From Bin55 sp964511425 (GTDB lineage Bacteria > Pseudomonadota > Gammaproteobacteria > Pseudomonadales > Azotimanducaceae): DNA of 64,000 nucleotides. Position 1 is the stretch's first letter, and every line of letters starts with the position of its first letter. Positions 8,858 to 17,600 of the stretch are shown piece after piece. Location of the stretch: positions 124,001 to 188,000 of the forward strand of contig CAZEFI010000002.1 of assembly GCA_964511425.1 (NCBI GenBank). Direction: 5' to 3'. A program made the position numbers and the translations under genes. The notes under the pieces were generated by a model. The model searched no databases. It had not been told where the DNA came from and saw only the letters and a list, made by a program, of their open reading frames with translations.

Positions 8858-9275
8858 AGACTGGACCGTCGTTGACCAATGTTACTTGCATGTTTGCACC
8901 GAACAGCCCCGTCTTCACCACTGGATGTAACCGTTTCGTCTCTTCCACAAAGTGCTGGTACAAGACTTCAGCTCTTGCAGGATGTTCGGCTTGAGAAAAG
9001 TCCGGTCTATTCCCTTTCTTGGAAGAAGCCGCTAACGTAAATTGTGAAATTACTAAAAGTTCACCATGCACATCTCGAATCGATTGGTTCATTGAGGCAC
9101 GCTCGTCGGGGAAAATTCGATGATTCACCACTTTGTTTGCAAGCCAAGTAGCTTCCGCTTCCGTATCTTCTTTAAGCACACCCAACAATACCAAGATGCC
9201 GGTTCCAATAGTTGCGATCTCTTCGTTAGCGACGCGTACGCTCGCACTCGCTACACGCTGGATCAGTGCTTTCAT
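8835..9275 (-). CDS. dtd: Dtd, D-aminoacyl-tRNA deacylase
   Basis: 146 residues, full length. Hydrolyses D-amino acids mischarged on tRNA. Both diagnostic motifs are present: SQFTLAA (about 76-82; the Gln/Thr motif) and the C-terminal NDGPVSI (Gly-Pro motif that excludes L-aminoacyl-tRNA). The N terminus (MKALIQRVASASVRV) is typical, fixing the ATG at 9273-9275. It is convergent with tatC and divergent from the next gene, with only 21 bases between the divergent starts, so promoters must overlap the coding ends. Confidence 0.96.
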   Translation of the reverse strand: MKALIQRVASASVRVANEEIATIGTGILVLLGVLKEDTEAEATWLANKVVNHRIFPDERASMNQSIRDVHGELLVISQFTLAASSKKGNRPDFSQAEHPARAEVLYQHFVEETKRLHPVVKTGLFGANMQVTLVNDGPVSILISSS

Positions 9276-9296
9276 TAGATTGAAAAAGTTCTAGAG

Positions 9297-10367
9297 ATGC
9301 CTACTTTTACCAAAACTCGCAACGTTAAAGCGATTGCTTTGATCTCTGGTGGATTGGACTCGTTACTTGCGACAAAAGTAATTCTTGACCAAGGTATTGA
9401 TGTTGAAGGGGTGAACTTTTTTACGGGATTCTGTGTAGAAGGCCACACACAAGCCATACGTAAACGACAGCGAGAAAAAGTAAAACGCAACAACGCGCTG
9501 TGGGTTGCAGAACAACTAGGCATCAAATTACACATCGTCGATATCGTCCAAGAATATAAGGATATCGTACTCAACCCGAAACATGGATATGGTAAAAATT
9601 TAAACCCCTGCCTTGATTGTAAGATCTTTCTTGTTGAACGCGCCTTGAATATGGATGGGTTTGATGGTCGTAAGTTTGATTTTGCCATTTCTGGAGAAGT
9701 CATCGGTCAGCGCCCCAAATCCCAACGGCGCGAGACTATGGCTATTATCAGTCGAGAATCGGGAGCTAACGATAGACTGCTACGTCCCTTGTCTGCGAAA
9801 CTGCTGCCCGAGTCGCTTCCTGAGCGCGAAGGATGGGTGAGCCGAGATGCACTCTATGACTTTGCGGGTCGATCTCGCAAACCACAAATGGAGTTGGCCA
9901 AAGCATACGGATTTACCGACTATGCACAACCTGCAGGTGGTTGCTGTTTTTTGACAGATCAAAACTATTCAAACAAACTACAAGATCTTTGGAACACACG
10001 CGAGCATCGTGATTACGATCTTGACGACATTATGCTACTTAAAGTTGGACGACACCTGCGTCCCAATCAACGGTACAAGCTCATACTGGCGCGCGAAGAA
10101 GGAGAAAACAATTTTCTCAAAGGATATCGACGCCAATTTATACACATTGACATTTCTGACCATACCGGACCACTCGCATTGGTCGACGGTGATCCGAATG
10201 CAGATGACCTGCATGTAGCGAGTCGCATCGTTGCCCGTTATAGTCAAGGTCGAAATGAGACCTCGGTCTTGGCACAAATACACTTTCCAAATGGTGCGCA
10301 ACAAAACCTGAGCATACGCCCATTCGCAGCACATGAGATACCAGATTCCTGGCACATTGGAGCTTGA
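9297..10367 (+). CDS. PP-loop tRNA thiolation-type enzyme (MnmA/ThiI-like)
   Basis: 356 residues. N-terminal ATP pyrophosphatase PP-loop SGGLDS at residues 17-22, a CLDC pair (Cys105, Cys108), and a later GGCC (Cys216, Cys217) in AQPAGGCCFLTD. Such proteins are annotated as MnmA-like thiouridylases or ThiI-like ATPases; they adenylate a tRNA base (or other substrate) and transfer sulphur. It is not canonical MnmA: the tRNA-binding sequence and fold order differ and the four cysteines are arranged as two pairs, which could hold an iron-sulphur cluster or relay sulphur. The C-terminal 100 residues (KLILAREEGENNFL, then DDLHVASRIVARY) form an extra domain. The stop overlaps the TTG start of a TusA-like gene, pointing to a sulphur donor-acceptor pair. 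The substrate is unknown. Confidence 0.8.
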   Translation: MPTFTKTRNVKAIALISGGLDSLLATKVILDQGIDVEGVNFFTGFCVEGHTQAIRKRQREKVKRNNALWVAEQLGIKLHIVDIVQEYKDIVLNPKHGYGKNLNPCLDCKIFLVERALNMDGFDGRKFDFAISGEVIGQRPKSQRRETMAIISRESGANDRLLRPLSAKLLPESLPEREGWVSRDALYDFAGRSRKPQMELAKAYGFTDYAQPAGGCCFLTDQNYSNKLQDLWNTREHRDYDLDDIMLLKVGRHLRPNQRYKLILAREEGENNFLKGYRRQFIHIDISDHTGPLALVDGDPNADDLHVASRIVARYSQGRNETSVLAQIHFPNGAQQNLSIRPFAAHEIPDSWHIGA

Positions 10368-10612
10368 ACACGCCGTCAAACACTTTAGACACAATCGGTT
10401 TACTGTGTCCGTTGCCACTCATCAGAGCTCAAGACTTTGCAAAAGCGTTAGCTCCTGGAACGAAATTCTTACTTTTAGCGTCCGATCCTGGGGTGTACTA
10501 CGACATCCCAGCGTGGTGTCGCATGCATGGACACGAACTCGTCAATGTCGACGAATCAACCCAAGACAATGTCATTCGAATGTGGATTCGGACCTCGGGA
10601 AGCAGCGACTAA
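10364..10612 (+). CDS. TusA-family sulphur carrier
   Basis: 82 residues. The CPxP signature is present as CPLP (Cys15) in DTIGLLCPLPLIRA, and the fold continues with LAPGTKFLLLASDPGVYYDIPAWCRMHGHEL, the usual TusA pattern. The active cysteine carries a persulphide. Its TTG start at 10364 overlaps the stop of the PP-loop gene (TTGA), so the two are almost certainly co-translated and the carrier probably feeds the PP-loop enzyme. It is distinct from canonical TusA of the TusABCDE relay; none of those partners is in the window. Confidence 0.85.
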   Translation: MNTPSNTLDTIGLLCPLPLIRAQDFAKALAPGTKFLLLASDPGVYYDIPAWCRMHGHELVNVDESTQDNVIRMWIRTSGSSD

Positions 10613-10633
10613 GACTTAAAAGCTAACACATAA

Positions 10634-11101
10634 GTGTTTCACATTATTCTCTATCAACCTGAAATCCCACCGAACACTGGGAATGTCATGAGATTGGCTT
10701 CCAATACTGGATCGACACTGTCGCTCGTGCGGCCTCTTGGGTTTACCCTCGAAGATGCTAAGTTAAAGCGGGCAGGCTTGGACTACACGGAGTGGAGCAA
10801 AGTTCAAATCTATGATTGTCTAGAAACTTGCCTTCGCGACACCGAAGCAATCCAAATATTTGCGTTTTCCACTAAAGGTCGCCTACGCCTAGACGCAGTC
10901 AAATTTCAACCAGGAGACGCTCTGCTCTTTGGACCGGAAACCAGGGGATTGCCTGACGCAATACTCAATAGATTTGGTCAAACCTGTGTACGAATTCCCC
11001 TGCGACCAAATTCTCGTAGTCTCAATTTGTCAAACGCAGTGAGCATTGCAGTGTTCGAAGCATGGCGTCAGCAAAGTTTTGCTGGTGCGAAAGAAGTCTA
11101 A
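10634..11101 (+). CDS. trmL: TrmL, tRNA (cytidine/uridine-34-2'-O)-methyltransferase
   Basis: 155 residues, standard size. SPOUT methyltransferase that methylates the wobble ribose of tRNA-Leu isoacceptors. Recognised from IILYQPEIPPNTGNVMRLASNTG at the N terminus, LKRAGLDYTEW in the middle and the knot region LLFGPETRGLP and IPLRPNSRSLNLSNAVSIAVFEAWRQ at the end. Start GTG 10634, 21 bases after the TusA-like gene, so these tRNA genes form one transcription unit. Convergent with secB, 5 bases apart. Confidence 0.96.
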   Translation: MFHIILYQPEIPPNTGNVMRLASNTGSTLSLVRPLGFTLEDAKLKRAGLDYTEWSKVQIYDCLETCLRDTEAIQIFAFSTKGRLRLDAVKFQPGDALLFGPETRGLPDAILNRFGQTCVRIPLRPNSRSLNLSNAVSIAVFEAWRQQSFAGAKEV

Positions 11102-11106
11102 TTCCC

Positions 11107-11568
11107 CTAATTTACGACTGGTTTCGAGTACGGCGGAGTGATCGGTTTGTTCTGTTCCATCGCACTCTGCACTACTTCGCGAAAGTTGACTGGAGCGAGT
11201 GCAAAAGGAGGTAGTGAGGCTTTAACCATCACGCTATCTAGTACCTCGCGAATGTAAGGAAACAATATGTTGGGACATTCCACCGCAAGTATTTGATTTA
11301 ATGCTGGGGTTGCTTCAATCTTAAACACTCCGGCCTGCACGACTTTGATGTGAATAGCATCGTCTGTGGCAATCGTTACATCCAAGGTTGCTTGAAGTTT
11401 GACTTCGTAGCACGAATCTTCCAATTCTTCGTAGTTGGAAGCTAACGATATGTTGACTTTAGGTCGCCATTTCAACTCTAAAAGTTGCCGCATATCCTTG
11501 GGTTTAAACTTTAACTCGCTCAAGTAAATACGTTCGATGTGAACACGGGCGGTAACGTTTTCGCTCAT
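11107..11568 (-). CDS. secB: SecB, protein-export chaperone
   Basis: 153 residues. Tetrameric cytosolic chaperone that keeps precursors unfolded and hands them to SecA. Typical segments: HIERIYLSELKFKPKDM near the start, CPNILFPYIREVLDSVM and LPPFALAPVNF in the second half. The C-terminal tail is short. It follows yibN on the same strand with 3 bases between, matching the E. coli yibN-grxC-secB arrangement except that no grxC lies between them. Confidence 0.97.
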   Translation of the reverse strand: MSENVTARVHIERIYLSELKFKPKDMRQLLELKWRPKVNISLASNYEELEDSCYEVKLQATLDVTIATDDAIHIKVVQAGVFKIEATPALNQILAVECPNILFPYIREVLDSVMVKASLPPFALAPVNFREVVQSAMEQNKPITPPYSKPVVN

Positions 11569-11571
11569 GAC

Positions 11572-11985
11572 TTATTTGACCACAGGCATGTTTTGCGATC
11601 GCCATTCAGTGAGACCACCTCGGAGTTTTGCGACGTTTTGAAAACCTGCTCGACGCAGTATCCCAGTTGCCATACCTGAGTGTTGTCCCATCTTACAAGC
11701 TACCACGACGGGTTGTTCTTTGTATTTGTCGAGTTCTCGAACTCGAGATTGAAGTGCTGTATAGGGAATGTTCATTGATTCTTGTATGTGACCCTGAGAA
11801 AAATCACCAGGGTCACGAATGTCGAGCACGAGCGCACTTTCGTGATTCATCATATTGACCAACTGTTGACTATCAATCGTCTTACCGCTACGCTTAGTCT
11901 CATTCCATAAAAACAAGATTAGAAGTAGAGCGAACGCAATTACCGGGAATGGATACTGCGAGATGAAGTTAAATATTTCCGTCAA
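11572..11985 (-). CDS. yibN: YibN-type membrane-anchored rhodanese
   Basis: 137 residues. One N-terminal membrane segment (about 12-27) then a rhodanese domain (about 38-135) with the active-site Cys97 in VACKMGQHSGMA and the CH2A-like LVLDIRDPGDFSQGHI. Rhodaneses transfer or carry persulphide sulphur; the role of YibN is not settled. Position next to secB and divergent from gpmI is the same as in E. coli. Confidence 0.92.
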   Translation of the reverse strand: MTEIFNFISQYPFPVIAFALLLILFLWNETKRSGKTIDSQQLVNMMNHESALVLDIRDPGDFSQGHIQESMNIPYTALQSRVRELDKYKEQPVVVACKMGQHSGMATGILRRAGFQNVAKLRGGLTEWRSQNMPVVK

Positions 11986-12448
11986 TTCTGCGAGTTTATC
12001 TTTGGTTTACGGCCCTGAATTATAGGTAGCGACTCAGTTTGAATTTATCAATACAGTGCCTTACATGTAAACAGTCTTTCGCTATTGACTCTATCCGACG
12101 GATGTCCCGAACCGCGCGAAAATCTCGTGTATTTTTGAATGAGTGCAAATGTTCGTCAGGACTACCCGCACAAATTAGCAACGAAACCCGTCAGTGAAAA
12201 CCACACTGTGAACGTCGAAAACGTTAACGTGCGAGATTTGGTAAACCACTGTATATTGGCGAAGCACACCTCCATCGTGGCAACTTGAGATTGAGTTCGA
12301 CAGGTAGCGTATGCACGTTGTTGGGTGAGATTGAGACGATTCGCATCAAATGGTTCATGTTTCAAACTAAGTCCCGACTAAGCTGTAGTCGTTGTCTGTA
12401 CTTGTTCATCTAAAATTTACCTGCACCTATCGCCTTGATCCAAACTCG
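11986..12448. other. Divergent intergenic region between yibN and gpmI
   Basis: About 460 bases that should hold the promoters of yibN-secB (minus) and gpmI-envC (plus). I see no convincing ORF, hairpin or strong consensus promoter. An in-frame extension of gpmI to TTG 12392 is possible (see gpmI). Confidence 0.5.
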
Positions 12449-13981
12449 TTGACTGTCCCAGTACTAATTATTCTTGATGGTTGGGGGCACGGAGAACCGA
12501 GCCCGTACAACGCTATCCATGTAGCCAATACGCCCGTTTGGGATAAGTATTGGTCTACCTGCCCAACTTCTCTACTAGAATGTTCCGGTGAATGGGTCGG
12601 ATTACCTCCTGGACAAATGGGCAATTCGGAAGTCGGACACATGACTATGGGAGCTGGTCGAATAATAGATCAAGATTTCACCCGGATAAACAAAGCAATT
12701 GAAGATGGCACCTTCACTGACTTAACGGTACTACGCCGACTACTCAAGAGTCGAGAGTCAAGTCACATCCACGTGATGGGATTGTGCTCGCCTGGTGGAG
12801 TCCACAGCCACGAAGCACAAATTAAATTTCTTCTCGATCTACTGCTCAACGGTTCCTCCAACGTGAGCGTGCATTGCTTTTTGGATGGACGAGATACACC
12901 ACCTAAAAGTGCCCGTGAAAGCTTAGAGAGTTTCGAACGACTATTGCAGCGAAGGACCGGATCTGGGGTAGCTTCAATAACGGGACGATATTACGCAATG
13001 GACCGCGATCAACGGTGGGAACGAACTAAACTCGCTTTTGACATGCTTACCGAGCCAACTTCGAGCTTTCATAAACCGTCAGCAATTGCAGCGTTAGAGG
13101 AGTCTTACACACAGCGTGAGACCGATGAGTTTGTCCAACCCATGCGGACGCAACACTTTGTACCGATAACGGATGGCGATGTCGTGATATTTATGAATTT
13201 TCGAGCAGACCGTGCGCGTCAACTCACCAGTGCTTTTGTAATCGACGAGTTTGCGCATTTTAAGCGGGACTATTGTCCCAAGTTGTCGCACTTCATAACG
13301 TTAACACCGTACTCTAAGGAAATTAATGAAATTCAACATAGTACGCCAGTTGACGCACTTTTTCCCATGCCTTCGGTGTCCAACTCTCTTGGTGAGTACT
13401 TTGCCGAGCTTGGTAAGAGTCAACTTAGAGTAGCTGAGTCCGAAAAGTATGCTCATGTAACTTACTTCTTTTCCGGTGGGCGAGAGCATTCGTTCGTTAA
13501 CGAGACTCGCAAAATCATAGCTTCACCTAATGTCAAGACATACGACTTAAAACCTGAAATGAGCGCAGAATCAGTCACCGAAGCGGTGGTTTCCGCGATC
13601 GAATCTCGAAATTATGACCTGATCGTTTGCAACTTCGCGAACGGAGATATGGTCGGCCACACCGGTGTTTTTGACGCAGCGGTAAAAGCCGTAGAGTGCC
13701 TCGATAGCTGTTTGGGCAGGATTTTTAAAGCGAGCCATTCCAACTCGGCTCAGTGTTTTGTCACCGCCGACCACGGGAACGTCGAACATCTTTACGATAC
13801 TCCCACCGAACAGGCCAACACCGCTCATACAAACAATCCGGTGCCTTTTCTCTATGTAGGTCCCCATTCCTTGAATCTTCGTTCCCAGGGGGCGTTAGCC
13901 GACATTGCACCAACCATCTTAGATGTATTGCAACTACCCATTCCTCCGCAGATGACGGGTAAATCGTTGTTAATTTCTTAA
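12449..13981 (+). CDS. gpmI: GpmI, cofactor-independent phosphoglycerate mutase
   Basis: 510 residues from TTG 12449; family members are about 510-515. Manganese-dependent interconversion of 3- and 2-phosphoglycerate in glycolysis. Motifs: VLIILDGWG at the N terminus (metal ligand Asp), the catalytic phosphoserine in MGNSEVGH (Ser60 in this numbering), GRDTPP and GRYYAMDRD in the substrate region, and C-terminal metal ligands in FANGDMVGHTG and VTADHGNVE. The TTG at 12449 gives the short N terminus seen in homologues; a longer reading from TTG 12392 adds 19 residues with no family match. Neither start has a clear ribosome site. envC follows after 9 bases. Confidence 0.95.
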   Translation: MTVPVLIILDGWGHGEPSPYNAIHVANTPVWDKYWSTCPTSLLECSGEWVGLPPGQMGNSEVGHMTMGAGRIIDQDFTRINKAIEDGTFTDLTVLRRLLKSRESSHIHVMGLCSPGGVHSHEAQIKFLLDLLLNGSSNVSVHCFLDGRDTPPKSARESLESFERLLQRRTGSGVASITGRYYAMDRDQRWERTKLAFDMLTEPTSSFHKPSAIAALEESYTQRETDEFVQPMRTQHFVPITDGDVVIFMNFRADRARQLTSAFVIDEFAHFKRDYCPKLSHFITLTPYSKEINEIQHSTPVDALFPMPSVSNSLGEYFAELGKSQLRVAESEKYAHVTYFFSGGREHSFVNETRKIIASPNVKTYDLKPEMSAESVTEAVVSAIESRNYDLIVCNFANGDMVGHTGVFDAAVKAVECLDSCLGRIFKASHSNSAQCFVTADHGNVEHLYDTPTEQANTAHTNNPVPFLYVGPHSLNLRSQGALADIAPTILDVLQLPIPPQMTGKSLLIS

Positions 13982-13990
13982 CGGTACTAC

Positions 13991-15130
13991 ATGCAACTAT
14001 TACGTTTTGCAGCAGTCTGCATTGTCATCGGACTTACTTGGACTACCTATGCGGCGATACCTCCACTAAGCGAGTACAAAAAGCAGCTGGGCCACGTGAT
14101 TCAAGAACTGAATCGTCATGAACAATGGATAGGGACAGCTAACGAACAAATCCTGACACTTGAGGCAAAAATTAAAGATTCAGATACGGAAATTTCTCTT
14201 GTCTCAAAAGAAATTGGAATCCTAGAAACAAATATTGGGAAGCTTGAGGAGCGAATTGATGTCTTGGAAGTAGACCAAGAATCCTATCAAACAAAGACAG
14301 ATGCACTTTCCAAGTCGGTGAACTGGCACTTGCAATCAGCATATCGACTTCAAAAGAACCACTGGTTGAAGAGCTTTCTTGATTACGAAGAACCAAAAAC
14401 TCGCGCAAAGTTTCTTCGCTATCACCAGTACTTTGTTCGTTCCAAGTCTAAATTACTCGAAGAGTTTAACTCAACGGCAGACGATTTGAGTCAAACGACT
14501 CAGGAACTACACAAAGAACGTTCTCGACTCAATCATGAAAGAAATCTCGCAACTACGTCGCGGGAGAGATTGAACGAACAAATCGTACAACGAGAAGTAC
14601 AAATTGCGAACCTTGAAGCAGAAATTCACAACTCTGAGATTATGGTGGAAAAACTTACACTAGATCAGCAACGTATTCGAAAACTGATCATCGAAATCGA
14701 TGCTTTAGGGTTAGACGTACCGGACGAGTTTGACATTACGAACGAATCGCTCACGTCTCCAGTCGACGGTACCGTCGTTCGGGAATTTGGAGAAAGCAGA
14801 GCAGACGGAAGGCTTACCTGGAACGGTGTAGTTTTCGCCGCGAAAGACAATTCGGATGTCGTGGCCGTAGCCGCGGGTAGAGTAGTTATGGCAGATTGGT
14901 TTCAGGGATATGGTTTAATCGTCATCATTGATCATGGTGATGATGTTAAGACGATCTATGCCAATTGCAATTCTTTGCTTGTTGAAACTGGAGACTATGC
15001 AGAAGCCGGTGAGGTGATTGCGAAAACGGGACAAAGCGGTGGTTCAACAATACCTGGACTGTACTTTGAAGTACTGGAAGAAGGGACGCCAGTAGATCCG
15101 ATTCCGTGGCTTCAAGCACAAGACGAATAA
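13991..15130 (+). CDS. envC: EnvC-like murein hydrolase activator
   Basis: 379 residues: a signal peptide (about 1-22), a long coiled coil (about 28-245) and a C-terminal LytM/M23-like domain (about 255-375). EnvC activates the amidases AmiA and AmiB at the septum under FtsEX control. The LytM zinc ligands are missing, as in EnvC: the usual H-x3-D site reads TWNGVVF and the final HxH reads GLYFEV, so it is an activator and not an enzyme. The gpmI-envC order is the same as in E. coli. Confidence 0.93.
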   Translation: MQLLRFAAVCIVIGLTWTTYAAIPPLSEYKKQLGHVIQELNRHEQWIGTANEQILTLEAKIKDSDTEISLVSKEIGILETNIGKLEERIDVLEVDQESYQTKTDALSKSVNWHLQSAYRLQKNHWLKSFLDYEEPKTRAKFLRYHQYFVRSKSKLLEEFNSTADDLSQTTQELHKERSRLNHERNLATTSRERLNEQIVQREVQIANLEAEIHNSEIMVEKLTLDQQRIRKLIIEIDALGLDVPDEFDITNESLTSPVDGTVVREFGESRADGRLTWNGVVFAAKDNSDVVAVAAGRVVMADWFQGYGLIVIIDHGDDVKTIYANCNSLLVETGDYAEAGEVIAKTGQSGGSTIPGLYFEVLEEGTPVDPIPWLQAQDE

Positions 15131-15151
15131 TTAATCAACAGTGCTACAAAT

Positions 15152-15191
15152 AGAAAACCGGCGGATCTCTTGCGAGTCCCGCCGGTTTTCT
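15152..15191. terminator. Strong bidirectional rho-independent terminator
   Basis: Perfect 13-base inverted repeat (AGAAAACCGGCGG at 15152-15164 and its complement at 15179-15191) with a 14-base loop. The arms end in A4 and T4 runs, so it can stop envC transcripts on the plus strand and transcripts of the convergent thioredoxin-fusion gene on the minus strand. Confidence 0.93.
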
Positions 15192-15245
15192 ACTTTATTC
15201 GTTTGAAGGACAGATAACGAGTTATAAATAACTCGGTCTATGCAA

Positions 15246-17297
15246 CTAGATTTGCTTCAAATTCTGTTCAATGAGTGAAATCATCTCGTCCGTTAAACTA
15301 TTTGCTCGAGCGAGCAGTGTGCCGTTTCGATCAATCAACATATAGGTTGGATAACCACGGATATTCCATTCTTTGTGGACTTCTCCACCAGGTCCGATGT
15401 GCCAATGATTCCACGGTAAATCTTCATCTTCGAGAAAGTCGAGTACAGTCTCAGCCTTGTCGTCTGCACTTACGGATAGAACTTCAAAATCAGTACCTGC
15501 AAACTTCTCGGCAACGTCGCGTAACTTTGGTAGTCCAGCGATACAAGGTCCGCACCACGTCGCCCACACGTCGACAAGTACAACTTTGCCCTTGAAATGG
15601 TCTAGTGCCTGATCCTCACCGTCAAGAGTCTTCGCTGTCACAACCGGCAGTGGTTCCCCAATATTTAACTGTTTAGGAACATACATGCGGTTGGTCTCTG
15701 CTTCCATGATTAATGGATCATCCGGATCAAGGTGTTCGCGCAAACGTGTGAGTGCGTTTAAACTTTCTGCAGCCATATTCTCGGGTAGACTATCGAAATC
15801 GCGTAAACCCCGTGAATAACTGGAGTATGCTCGTTGATGTTTACCCATGGCTTCGTAAACGGTTGCCAACTTAAACCTGTTAAAAGCTTCTAATCTAGGA
15901 TCACCATTGAACGCAGCAGAGAAATAGTTTTCGTACGCTTTATCAATGTTTTCCTTTTCGAAGTACAGGTCTCCTAAGAAGATTTGAACTTGTTGACGAT
16001 GTGCGGGATTCTTCGATACGGCTACGAATCCAAGAGCTTTCTCTCCGATAGCAATCTTAAGATCCGCTTCGGCATCGACAGCGTTGGAAAACATAATGAA
16101 GTTATTGATGTATCGAAACTGGTCAGACTCTAGAGTGACGTGTAAACCACGGTCAAGAGTAGCTAGTTGAACATCGACCGGATCCGCTTCTTCAATGCCA
16201 AGACCGAAACGCCAAAATACTGCTTCTCGTACGTGTTGATCCTCAGGGTACGCATCTAAGTAAGCATCGAATCGTTCACTGTCTCGAGCACCAACAGCCG
16301 CGTAGAACGCTTCGTCTTCCTCACGGTAGTTACTGTTCTTGATACGAGTGAGTGCGAGTAGACCTTCAGTTGGATTAATTTCTAACGAATAGCCTTTCAA
16401 CAGTGACAATCCTGAAATGAGTACTGGCTCTGAGTGCACACGTTCTTCAATGGGCACGACCTCAGGTTGTTGTGCTTCTACTGCTAATCCCTCTGGTGGT
16501 TCCATCTTCGGTGCAGGTTCTACCCCATGTGGCATCAACGCAGCCATCTCTGAAATCGGTAGACTTTGCTCGCCATCGACAAACTTTAGATTAGGAACAC
16601 CACCAAGTGGGAATCCTCGCAAACTTGCAAAGTCTTTGTCAATTCGGGTGTGGTACGAACCAGTATCAAAAAGCATGTACACATTCTGCCACTCTTCATC
16701 TTGGACAGGTACCCATACCTTACCGTCTACTCGAACTAAACCTTTAACAATCATTTCGTACTCTGCGACGATGTCTTCCTCGGTACGGGCCGAAGCGGGA
16801 GTCAGAACGAGTTCGTTGGTGTCGAAATCCAATTTCAAGCTGAAGTGCTTGAGTACTTCCCAACCGATCTTCGCTGTTACGTCGATTCGTTCATTTTGTT
16901 CCTCAAACTCTGCGGTTAGGGTTGATAACAACTGCCCACTGGCACCGCCAGCTTCTCTCAATTCGTCTACGGGTATCTCTAAGGAAAAATTCTCGGCGCG
17001 AACCTTTAAGGTTGTCTCCCCTTCCCCGAATCGCATTGAGCGAGCAAGGTTGCGGTGAATTTCCATCGCAGTAGGTTGGGTATAGTCAATGACAACATAA
17101 GTGTCTTTTTGAAACACCTGCGACTCTAGTCTCAACTTGACTGCAATGTTATCGGTGTACACGGTCAGCGGTACAGATCCACCGTCTCCCATTTCGGTAG
17201 TTGGTGGCGCATCGCTCGATTGTGCTTGCAAAGAAAATCCCGCGAGCAATGCAAGAATCGCTACCCAGGAAATTCTGGTGCTGATTAGTTTCTTCAT
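15246..17297 (-). CDS. Exported aspartic-protease-fold / TPR-like / TlpA thioredoxin fusion protein (copy 1)
   Basis: 683 residues. A signal peptide (about 1-26, ending SLQAQ) is followed by two retropepsin-like segments. The first (about 40-170) has IDYT at 70-73 in place of a DTG. The second (about 185-330) has FDTGS with Asp211-Ser214, and each ends in a similar strand (FSLKLDFDTNELVLTP; YSLEINPTEGLLALTR). A helical, TPR-like middle (about 340-540; LGDLYFEKENIDKAYENYFSAA) leads to a C-terminal TlpA/ResA thioredoxin with WCGPC (Cys582, Cys585) and the cis-Pro GYPT. The thioredoxin should work as a periplasmic disulphide reductase; what the protease-like folds do is unknown. A close paralogue lies just upstream. 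A ribosome site AAGGACAG precedes ATG 17297. Confidence 0.85.
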   Translation of the reverse strand: MKKLISTRISWVAILALLAGFSLQAQSSDAPPTTEMGDGGSVPLTVYTDNIAVKLRLESQVFQKDTYVVIDYTQPTAMEIHRNLARSMRFGEGETTLKVRAENFSLEIPVDELREAGGASGQLLSTLTAEFEEQNERIDVTAKIGWEVLKHFSLKLDFDTNELVLTPASARTEEDIVAEYEMIVKGLVRVDGKVWVPVQDEEWQNVYMLFDTGSYHTRIDKDFASLRGFPLGGVPNLKFVDGEQSLPISEMAALMPHGVEPAPKMEPPEGLAVEAQQPEVVPIEERVHSEPVLISGLSLLKGYSLEINPTEGLLALTRIKNSNYREEDEAFYAAVGARDSERFDAYLDAYPEDQHVREAVFWRFGLGIEEADPVDVQLATLDRGLHVTLESDQFRYINNFIMFSNAVDAEADLKIAIGEKALGFVAVSKNPAHRQQVQIFLGDLYFEKENIDKAYENYFSAAFNGDPRLEAFNRFKLATVYEAMGKHQRAYSSYSRGLRDFDSLPENMAAESLNALTRLREHLDPDDPLIMEAETNRMYVPKQLNIGEPLPVVTAKTLDGEDQALDHFKGKVVLVDVWATWCGPCIAGLPKLRDVAEKFAGTDFEVLSVSADDKAETVLDFLEDEDLPWNHWHIGPGGEVHKEWNIRGYPTYMLIDRNGTLLARANSLTDEMISLIEQNLKQI

Positions 17298-17600
17298 AAT
17301 GCCTGTCCTTATATATTTAATTAGTCCGTACTCGTTTCAGATTGTCGCTCAGATTCAAACTATAAAAGTAAGTCCACGAACGCGGCCCATCAAACTCAAT
17401 CCAACCAAGCATGGCAATACGCAAAGATTCAAAGCGTTGCGTTTGTCTGTTTATACGTATTTTACCGCAAAATCAAGCGGCGACATAGTGCCTTTTCGTT
17501 CGCAAATCGCCTTACAAAGCATTCGATGGTTCTGAAAGTAAAACGCCGGTGGCGAGAACCCTCGACACCGGCGTACTGTCTAGTTAAAAAAACGGTAAGA
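17298..17600. other. Spacer between thioredoxin-fusion copies
   Basis: About 300 bases between two same-strand paralogues. It holds the terminator of copy 2 at 17543-17574 and must hold the promoter of copy 1, so the copies are probably separate transcription units. A plus-strand open frame across the region has no family resemblance. Confidence 0.5.
17543..17574 (-). terminator. Rho-independent terminator of thioredoxin-fusion copy 2
   Basis: Inverted repeat ACGCCGGTG at 17543-17551 and CACCGGCGT at 17566-17574, extended inside by GCGAG/CTCG. On the minus strand the stem is followed by TTTTACTTT, and it lies just after the stop of the 17601-19577 gene. Confidence 0.85.

Noticed and set aside
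16417..17058. 213-codon plus-strand frame inside thioredoxin-fusion copy 1
   Set aside because: Antisense shadow of a gene whose minus-strand product has clear domains.
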